The translations under genes were made by a program, and so were the position numbers. A DNA stretch of 64,000 bases from Corynebacterium propinquum DSM 44285 (GTDB lineage Bacteria; Actinomycetota; Actinomycetes; Mycobacteriales; Mycobacteriaceae): positions 1 to 64,000 of the forward strand of contig NZ_AQXC01000010.1 of assembly GCF_000375525.1 (NCBI RefSeq). The letters run 5' to 3'. This document shows positions 58,811 to 64,000 of this stretch, in pieces (the stretch's first letter is position 1; each line of letters starts with the position of its first letter). The notes under the pieces were generated by a model that made no database searches, was not told the origin of the DNA, and worked only from the letters and a program-made list of their open reading frames with translations.

Positions 58811-60355
58811 CTAACGGGCAGTGACGTTGCCGAATATACGTGCGAGCGGTGCTAGCACCATTGGTCGGGCAAAGACGACCGCTGCGAACGTGACTGCCAA
58901 TCCGATGACGAAGAAAACAAAACCGGACCAATTTCCGGCGTAGACCGCAGGATCGGGATCGCCTTGTGCAGCCCACATATGGTTGAGGTTACGCAGTGCG
59001 CCCGTCGCAAAGACCATGAGCACGTGAATTACGGAAAAGACGATGAAATACACCGCGATTGGCATATGGATCTTGCGGGCGATGCTGATGGGGTAGATGC
59101 TGCTGAAAGCCTGCGATTGCGGCCAGAGGGTAGACATGCGCAAACCTGTGGCAATGGCGAGCGGAGCCACCACGAATACGGTGAAAAAATATAACAGTAG
59201 CTGTAAACCGTTGTAGTGCACCCAACCGTTTTCGGTTGGCCAATCCAATGATGCGTACTGCACAGCAGCAGAAGCCGCATGCGGAAATACATCCAGGCTG
59301 GTAGGAATGATGCGCGCCCATTGCCCGGTGGCAAAGAGCAAGACGAAAAAGATCACGCCGTTGATGACCCACAGCAGATCAAAAACCAGGTGCGTCCAGA
59401 TAGTCAGACTGATCTTCTGTGCAGATTTCTTCTTCGGTGCCCAATACGCCGGTGCTTTGCGCTCGTAGCGGATCGACAGCCCCGTCTTGACGATCAAGGC
59501 CATGAAGAAGAAATTCAGGAAGTGCTGCCACGAAAGCCACGCAGGGAACCCAACTGGGGTACCTGCCGGGAGTTCAGGGTGTCCGTCGTAGTTTGCTATG
59601 AATTCTGCTCCGGTCTCCGTGTGTAAGAACCACCGCGCACCGACAACGATGAGTGTGGCGAGCGCGATGATGCCGCCAAGTGCAATCAAGCCACCGCCAA
59701 GCCATTGCTTCAGACTGAATGCGCCGTATTCGCGGTCGAGCACAGAATCTGTCTTCGATTGCTCTCTGTGTTTTCTCGAAACTGCAGAAACTGGTGCAGG
59801 ACTTCCAGCTTCAGCCGATCCGGTGTTTCCGGCAGGGCGAGCGGGCGCAGTCGTCTCAGTAGGTTTAGTCGTGTCAGTAGACTTAGCATGTTGAGTAGGT
59901 GCAGTAGGCCGTGCTGGTTCACTGCTTACGGGGGATTTTGTGGAGCCGGTGGAGGGGTCCGCAGACTCAGGAGTTTGTGTCCCGTCGTTGAGTTCACATG
60001 CGGATACTGGAGGCCAAGGGCTACCACCAGGGGTTCGCGGTAAGCCTTGCCGCAACACAACGTGTGACGATGCCGTGCTTGTTGCACCGCTTTGTGCGGG
60101 TGCGCCGTGTGTTGGCACAGCACCGGAAGCTGAATGAATACCTGATGTAGAGTCTGCGACCTGGTGAGCAGCAATCTTGGTTACTGGCGGCCATGGCTCA
60201 CCACCGCTCATACGCGGCAGACCACGGCGAAGCGTGAACTCTGTCGATGCCGGGACCGCCTCATTGTGAGCGGGACCAGCAACGCTTGCTGGCGGCCATG
60301 GCTCGCCACCCGGTGTTCGCGGAAGTCCGCGACGGAGAACCTGCGTAGAACTCAT
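58811..60355 (-). CDS. Cytochrome b-type membrane protein with three N-terminal GLPRxxGGxPWPP repeats
   Basis: 514 residues. Three copies of LRxGLPRxxGGxPWPP at about 7-22, 42-57 and 101-116 open the protein. A Pro/Thr/Ala-rich linker follows, then six membrane segments. Candidate haem-ligand histidines sit in SWQHFLNFFF, IWTHLVFDLLW, RKIHMPIAVYF and VIHVLMVFA, the pattern of a di-haem cytochrome b561/Ni-hydrogenase-type b subunit. Adjacent genes etfA (three bases) and the hydrolase (10 bases) make it part of one operon. Inference: it passes electrons between ETF and the quinone pool. I do not recognise the PWPP motif as a named domain. Confidence 0.72.
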   Translation of the reverse strand: MSSTQVLRRGLPRTPGGEPWPPASVAGPAHNEAVPASTEFTLRRGLPRMSGGEPWPPVTKIAAHQVADSTSGIHSASGAVPTHGAPAQSGATSTASSHVVLRQGLPRTPGGSPWPPVSACELNDGTQTPESADPSTGSTKSPVSSEPARPTAPTQHAKSTDTTKPTETTAPARPAGNTGSAEAGSPAPVSAVSRKHREQSKTDSVLDREYGAFSLKQWLGGGLIALGGIIALATLIVVGARWFLHTETGAEFIANYDGHPELPAGTPVGFPAWLSWQHFLNFFFMALIVKTGLSIRYERKAPAYWAPKKKSAQKISLTIWTHLVFDLLWVINGVIFFVLLFATGQWARIIPTSLDVFPHAASAAVQYASLDWPTENGWVHYNGLQLLLYFFTVFVVAPLAIATGLRMSTLWPQSQAFSSIYPISIARKIHMPIAVYFIVFSVIHVLMVFATGALRNLNHMWAAQGDPDPAVYAGNWSGFVFFVIGLAVTFAAVVFARPMVLAPLARIFGNVTAR

Positions 60356-60358
60356 TGC

Positions 60359-61330
60359 TTAACCCTTTCGCTGTGCAAGCAAGCTCGTAAGCTTAGGGAG
60401 GATTTCGACGACATCGCCGACGACACCGAAATCAGCAAGATCGAAGATTGGTGCATCTTCGTCCTTGTTAATGGCAATGATGTGTTTGGATGACTTCATA
60501 CCAGACACATGCTGGATGGCGCCGGAAAGTGCAAGTGCGAAGTAGACATCAGGCTGGACGGAAACACCGCTGTGCCCGATTTGAGCCGCAGGATCCGCAT
60601 AGCCAGCATCAACAGCAGCCCGCGTAGCACCAACGGCACCACCGAGGGCGTCGGCAAGATCTTCTACGGCCTGAAACTCTTCCGTGGAGCTAAAACCACG
60701 GCCGCCGGCGACGACAACTTGTGCGTTGGGCAAAGCAGGGCGCCCGGAAGTCTGCGGTAGTGCGGTGGACTCAGTGATAATCGCCGCGTGTGACAACGCG
60801 GCTGCCTGTAGTTCTGTTTTACGTCCTGCACCAGGTTTGGCGCGTAGCTCGACTGCGTTACGGCGCAGAGTAATGATTGGAGAATTAAAGGTTGCTGCGG
60901 AAGTGACATCATATGTATCGCCAAGGACTGAGTGATAAGCAATGATGCCTTCGTCGTCGCGATCGATACCCGTGACGTTGGATAGCAGAGCGCGTTGCAC
61001 ATGGACAGCAGCGCGTCCAGCGAGATCGGTGCCGTCTGCATCTGCAATAAACAAAGTTGCGACTGGAGAAAATTCCGAAATCGCTTCTTCTACAGCGGCA
61101 ACCGCCGAACCGAGCTGGCTATAATCTTGCACGACTATCGCAATATGCTCAGCGCCGGCTTGGGCAATTGTATTAGTGGTGGTCTCTGCAACTTCACCTG
61201 GTGCGATAAGAAGTACTACTGGAGTTCCAATAGCACTTGCTGCCCCGCACAATTCAGAAATTGTCTCCGGGAGCCCACCATCGGCAGCTAATTCGCAGAC
61301 GACAAGGACACAGTTGTCAGGGTAGGTCAT
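60359..61330 (-). CDS. etfA: Electron transfer flavoprotein alpha subunit
   Basis: 323 residues. An N-terminal domain I ([20 protein letters not shown]) is followed by the FAD-binding C-terminal domain [71 protein letters not shown] (SGxxQH) and [23 protein letters not shown]. Together with EtfB it forms a soluble FAD protein accepting electrons from dehydrogenases. Three bases upstream of the cytochrome gene. No dehydrogenase partner lies in the window. Confidence 0.94.
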   Translation of the reverse strand: MTYPDNCVLVVCELAADGGLPETISELCGAASAIGTPVVLLIAPGEVAETTTNTIAQAGAEHIAIVVQDYSQLGSAVAAVEEAISEFSPVATLFIADADGTDLAGRAAVHVQRALLSNVTGIDRDDEGIIAYHSVLGDTYDVTSAATFNSPIITLRRNAVELRAKPGAGRKTELQAAALSHAAIITESTALPQTSGRPALPNAQVVVAGGRGFSSTEEFQAVEDLADALGGAVGATRAAVDAGYADPAAQIGHSGVSVQPDVYFALALSGAIQHVSGMKSSKHIIAINKDEDAPIFDLADFGVVGDVVEILPKLTSLLAQRKG

Positions 61331-61340
61331 GGGAATACTC

Positions 61341-62159
61341 CTAAATAAGCTTATTGCGCTCGAGGTATTCGACGATCTTTTCCGCAGCGTCGCCCTCGTC
61401 GTTAATCTTGGTGCCAGCCTCGCGCGCTGGAGCTTGCTGCACAGCCGTCATGATTGCACGTGGGCGAGAAAAATCTTCTGCGTCGACACCTAGCTCCTCG
61501 AGGGTGAAAGTAGTGACCGGCTTTTTCTTCCCCGCCATGATGGCCTTGAAATTAGGAAAACGAGGATCTGGGAATACCTCAGAGATTGATACCACTGCTG
61601 GGCACGATGCTTTTAAGGATTGAACCGCATGCGTGGTACTGCGCGACGCCGTGATGGTGGCGATGCCGGATTCGGATGGCTCGAGGCTAAGCGACGTTAA
61701 ATGACTTAAAAGGACCACATCGAGGTGTTCTGCGAGCATGGCTGGTAAGGCACCGGAAGCGCCGTCGGAAGAGTGCGTGCCCGTGATGATGAGGTCATAG
61801 TCTCGTTGGCGTAATGCTGCAGCTAAAACTTCCGCGGTCAGTGTTAAGTCCGCGCCTAGCAGCTTGTCATCGCGAATATGAACTGCTTCATCGGCCCCCA
61901 TCGATAACGCGCGCCGAATAGATGTCAGTGCGGCCTCGGGAGCCATAGAGATAACCTCGATAGTAATCTCCCCAGCAGGGCTATCAGCGTCATGCTCTCT
62001 TAGGCGGAGTGCTGCTTCTACAGCACGCTCGCTAATTTCGTCGAGCACCATGTTAGCCCCGCTTTCGCTATCCCGTCGCTTGAGAAGGCCGGTTTCTAAA
62101 CTGAGCTCTTGCTGTTTATTGGTATCGGGGACTTCTTTCACAAGGACTGCGATGCGCAT
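61341..62159 (-). CDS. etfB: Electron transfer flavoprotein beta subunit
   Basis: 272 residues starting RIAVLVKEVPDTNKQQ. ETF-beta blocks: NMVLDEISERAVEAALRLRE, DEAVHIRDDKLLGADLTLTAEVLAAAL, YDLIITGTHSSDGASGALPAMLAEHL (AMP-binding) and CPAVVSISEVFPDPRFPNFKAIMAGKKKPV (recognition loop). The ATG at 62159 follows AAAGGATC. It heads the etfB-etfA-cytochrome-hydrolase run, with a TetR gene 106 bases upstream on the same strand. Confidence 0.95.
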   Translation of the reverse strand: MRIAVLVKEVPDTNKQQELSLETGLLKRRDSESGANMVLDEISERAVEAALRLREHDADSPAGEITIEVISMAPEAALTSIRRALSMGADEAVHIRDDKLLGADLTLTAEVLAAALRQRDYDLIITGTHSSDGASGALPAMLAEHLDVVLLSHLTSLSLEPSESGIATITASRSTTHAVQSLKASCPAVVSISEVFPDPRFPNFKAIMAGKKKPVTTFTLEELGVDAEDFSRPRAIMTAVQQAPAREAGTKINDEGDAAEKIVEYLERNKLI

Positions 62160-62265
62160 AGATGATCCTTTCAGCAATCTTTCGGGGCTATTAGAAGCTT
62201 AGATGGCATAGTTCCATTGAGCGCAACCACCCGTTGTGCGAAAAACGCCCGCAGTGTTGGTGTAG

Positions 62266-62934
62266 TTACTTGTGGATCGGAATAAGAAGATCCAGAGTCC
62301 GCTGCTCGCGATCCGCCGGCAGGGGGGCGCCGATGACTGCCATGGCTGCGTCGGCAAGCATGACTGCCGCTTCTGGCAAGACGTCCTCACGCAATGGCTG
62401 GGGAGCGACGCCGTCGTTAGGGCGCATCTCGATGGTGGAGAGAGCTAAGTGGAAAGGGAGATCAACGCGAAGATCGTCGGCACCGACAATTTCTGCGGCT
62501 GATTGCCGGAAATACTCCGCCAAGCGCGCCTTACGACGGTGGTAATCGTCGAACTCAGGAGAATTCGCCACCGGCAACTGATACAGGCGCCCAACATTCC
62601 AGCGTCCGGAAAGCAGCAATCGAGATTCAGCAGCGACCAGAGCCCACAAGCGAAGCTCCACGGGGTTATCAGATGTGGACAGGAATTGCGCCAGTTTGAG
62701 GGAAGGCTCAATAGTCGAATTCAGCAGGGTAAGGAAAATTTCTGCCTTAGAAGGGAAGTGGTAATACAACGATGCCTGCCGGATTCCGACAGCGTCAGCA
62801 ATCTGGTGCGTGGAGGTCATCGCAAAACCCTGCGTGGTAAAAAGCTCTGCGGACGCGTCCAAAATCTCCTCGCGTGCGTTTGCGCCCCGTCGACGTGGAC
62901 GGTTTTTGCGTGGACGGCCGACAGTCCCCGTCAT
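62266..62934 (-). CDS. TetR family regulator of the ETF operon
   Basis: 222 residues. A basic arm (RPRKNRPRRRGANAR) precedes the TetR DNA-binding domain: EEILDASAELFTTQGFAMTSTHQIADAV, GIRQASLYYHFPSKAEIFLTLL. The ligand domain is helical (ALVAAESRLLLSGRW). It stands at the head of the etfBA cluster in the same direction, so it probably controls its own operon. Arg-rich N-terminal arms of this kind contact the minor groove. Effector unknown; acyl-CoA-type ligands are common for relatives. Confidence 0.88.
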   Translation of the reverse strand: MTGTVGRPRKNRPRRRGANAREEILDASAELFTTQGFAMTSTHQIADAVGIRQASLYYHFPSKAEIFLTLLNSTIEPSLKLAQFLSTSDNPVELRLWALVAAESRLLLSGRWNVGRLYQLPVANSPEFDDYHRRKARLAEYFRQSAAEIVGADDLRVDLPFHLALSTIEMRPNDGVAPQPLREDVLPEAAVMLADAAMAVIGAPLPADREQRTLDLLIPIHK

Positions 62935-63076
62935 AGATGACCTCCCTTAACCTTCACTCTGTCCGAGAGCGTGCTTGCTAAAATATTCGTCTCTTATGGT
63001 CTCAAAAATATTGCTAGGCAATACCCCTCAAGAGTACACAACAACAAAAGACGGTCGATGGCATTGCGATACACAA

Positions 63077-63114
63077 AACCCCGGTCCATCCAAAGACAAT
63101 GGATAAACCGGGGG
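63077..63114 (-). terminator. Terminator after rpsR
   Basis: ACCCCGGTCCATCC (63078-63091) and GGATAAACCGGGGG (63101-63114) form an imperfect stem; on the minus strand a TTTTG follows the ACCGGGG arm. It ends the rpmB-rpmG-rpsN-rpsR transcript. Confidence 0.7.
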
Positions 63115-63157
63115 GAAATGCTGATGGCTGCTGTTGTTGCCTTGTTCTAGCCCGTCT

Positions 63158-63412
63158 TTAGCGGGTAGTGAACGGCAGGAGTGCCATCTCGCGTGCGTTC
63201 TTGATCGCGGTAGCAACCTGGCGCTGCTGCTGCGGGTTCAAGCCGGTGACGCGACGGGAACGAATCTTGTGACGATCCGAGATGAACAGGCGCAAGGTTT
63301 CAGTATCCTTGTAATCTACCTGAGTGATGCCACGTGCCTTCAAAGGATTCTTCTTTGGGCGACGGGACTGTTCCATGCGGAACTTCTTTTGGTTATTACG
63401 CTTCGAAGCCAT
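63158..63412 (-). CDS. rpsR: Ribosomal protein S18
   Basis: 84 residues: [41 protein letters not shown] with the S18 core and [14 protein letters not shown] at the end. It contains no Cys, the zinc-independent form. Last gene of the rpmB-rpmG-rpsN-rpsR cluster, 15 bases after rpsN. Confidence 0.97.
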   Translation of the reverse strand: MASKRNNQKKFRMEQSRRPKKNPLKARGITQVDYKDTETLRLFISDRHKIRSRRVTGLNPQQQRQVATAIKNAREMALLPFTTR

Positions 63413-63427
63413 GGTGGTGTCCTCCCT

Positions 63428-63733
63428 TTACCAGCTGGACTTACGAACGCCAGGAAGCTCACCGTTGTGGGCCATCTGACGCATACGGACACGGGACAAA
63501 CCGAACTTACGCAGGTAGCCGCGAGGGCGACCGTCGTGAGAGTCGCGGTTGCGAACACGCACCGGGGAAGCGTCGCGTGGCTGCCGGTTCAGTTCGAACT
63601 GGGCATCCAGGCGCTCTTCTTCGGACTTGGTCTGGTCTTTGATGATTGCCTTGAGTTCAGCGCGACGCTCCGCATAGCGGGCAACGATTTCCTTGCGCTG
63701 CTCATTCTTGGCGATCTTTGACTTTTTAGCCAT
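63428..63733 (-). CDS. rpsN: Ribosomal protein S14 (zinc-independent form)
   Basis: 101 residues, the long form of S14 without the CxxC zinc knuckles of the 61-residue type: [21 protein letters not shown], then [35 protein letters not shown] and KSSW. Binds 16S rRNA in the 30S head. Two bases separate it from rpmG. Confidence 0.97.
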   Translation of the reverse strand: MAKKSKIAKNEQRKEIVARYAERRAELKAIIKDQTKSEEERLDAQFELNRQPRDASPVRVRNRDSHDGRPRGYLRKFGLSRVRMRQMAHNGELPGVRKSSW

Positions 63734-63735
63734 TT

Positions 63736-63900
63736 CTATCGCTCCTCGCGGAATTCGACGTGCTTACGGGCAATCGGATCGTACTTCTTCAAGCTGATGC
63801 GATCCGGGTTGTTGCGCTTGTTTTTGCGGGTCACGTAGGTGTAACCAGTGCCTGCAGTGGACTTCAGCTTGGTGATTGGGCGAATGTCATTACGGGCCAT
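63736..63900 (-). CDS. rpmG: Ribosomal protein L33 (zinc-independent form)
   Basis: 54 residues translated directly from the minus strand: [54 protein letters not shown]. No Cys is present, so it is the zinc-free type of L33. Too short for most gene lists. It lies between rpmB and rpsN. Confidence 0.96.
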   Translation of the reverse strand: MARNDIRPITKLKSTAGTGYTYVTRKNKRNNPDRISLKKYDPIARKHVEFREER

Positions 63901-63902
63901 CG

Positions 63903-64000
63903 TTATACCTTCTCTCCCCGTGCGCGGATTTTCGCGACTACGGATTCAATGCCATCGCGGTCGATGATCTTGATTCCTTTGGTGGACACGGTCAACGTGA
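63903..64000 (-). CDS. rpmB: Ribosomal protein L28 (C-terminal part)
   Basis: The minus strand reads [31 protein letters not shown] and stop, the C-terminus of L28. The N-terminal half, which decides whether a zinc site is present, lies beyond the window. Confidence 0.94.
   Translation of the reverse strand, partial: TLTVSTKGIKIIDRDGIESVVAKIRARGEKV

Overview
The window reads as a chromosomal segment of a Corynebacterium-type actinobacterium of moderately high GC. This rests on gene content: Rpf with a DUF2771 protein, SepH, a CspB-type cold-shock protein, MctB/MctC, prpDBC, a mycoredoxin, PerM next to purN-purH, a McbR-type operator and the rpmB-rpmG-rpsN-rpsR cluster. I cannot name the species. 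Almost everything is core or housekeeping sequence. I see no insertion sequence, prophage, integrase or CRISPR array.

Layout. 0-3.4 kb: end of an rRNA operon (5S), a TauE/SafE-type permease and a frameshifted secreted phosphatase. 3.4-9.2 kb: a membrane protein, XPB helicase, a large helicase-associated protein and a 60-residue protein. 9.4-19 kb: Rpf, CspB, DUF2771, a secreted glutaminyl cyclase, an NCS2 purine permease, an rRNA/tRNA methyltransferase, DUF6928-like, SepH and SerC. 19-29.4 kb: citrate synthase, FKBP, an aldo-keto reductase, MctBC and the methylcitrate genes prpD-prpB-prpC. Propionate uptake, its degradation and the TCA entry enzyme therefore sit together. 29-41 kb: a DUF1906 protein, tRNA-Arg(CCT), mycoredoxin-FolA-ThyA-CysQ, a frameshifted lhr helicase with its partner nei2, and Pgi. 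40.7-47.2 kb: a zinc-type CDF exporter with a His/Asp-rich amidase, then an OsmC / acyl-CoA-dehydrogenase-like / flavin-reductase cluster behind a McbR-type operator, then chorismate mutase. 47-57.8 kb: PcrA, two M23 peptidases, PerM, PurN-PurH, a TetR and a CitE-like protein. 57.8-62.9 kb: a tight operon of TetR, EtfB, EtfA, a b-type cytochrome and an alpha/beta hydrolase. 63-64 kb: ribosomal proteins S18, S14, L33 and L28 (cut by the window end).

The most unusual signal is not a gene. The decamer CTTGCCGACG occurs 27 times (both strands, by eye), where about 0.12 would be expected by chance under uniform base composition. Every copy lies inside a protein gene, in four different codon readings (LAD, VGK, SAS, LPT), so selection seems to act on DNA rather than protein. 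It looks like a genome-wide signature word, such as an uptake, recombination, organisation or modification signal. A sister word, CTTGTCGACG, is enriched more weakly.

The best candidate for a little-described protein system is the ETF-cytochrome b operon at 57.8-62.9 kb. Its cytochrome carries three copies of an N-terminal GLPRxxGGxPWPP motif and may be a membrane electron outlet for a dedicated ETF. Two genes (phosphatase and lhr) are broken by single-base changes in homopolymers, so sequencing error must be excluded before calling them pseudogenes.
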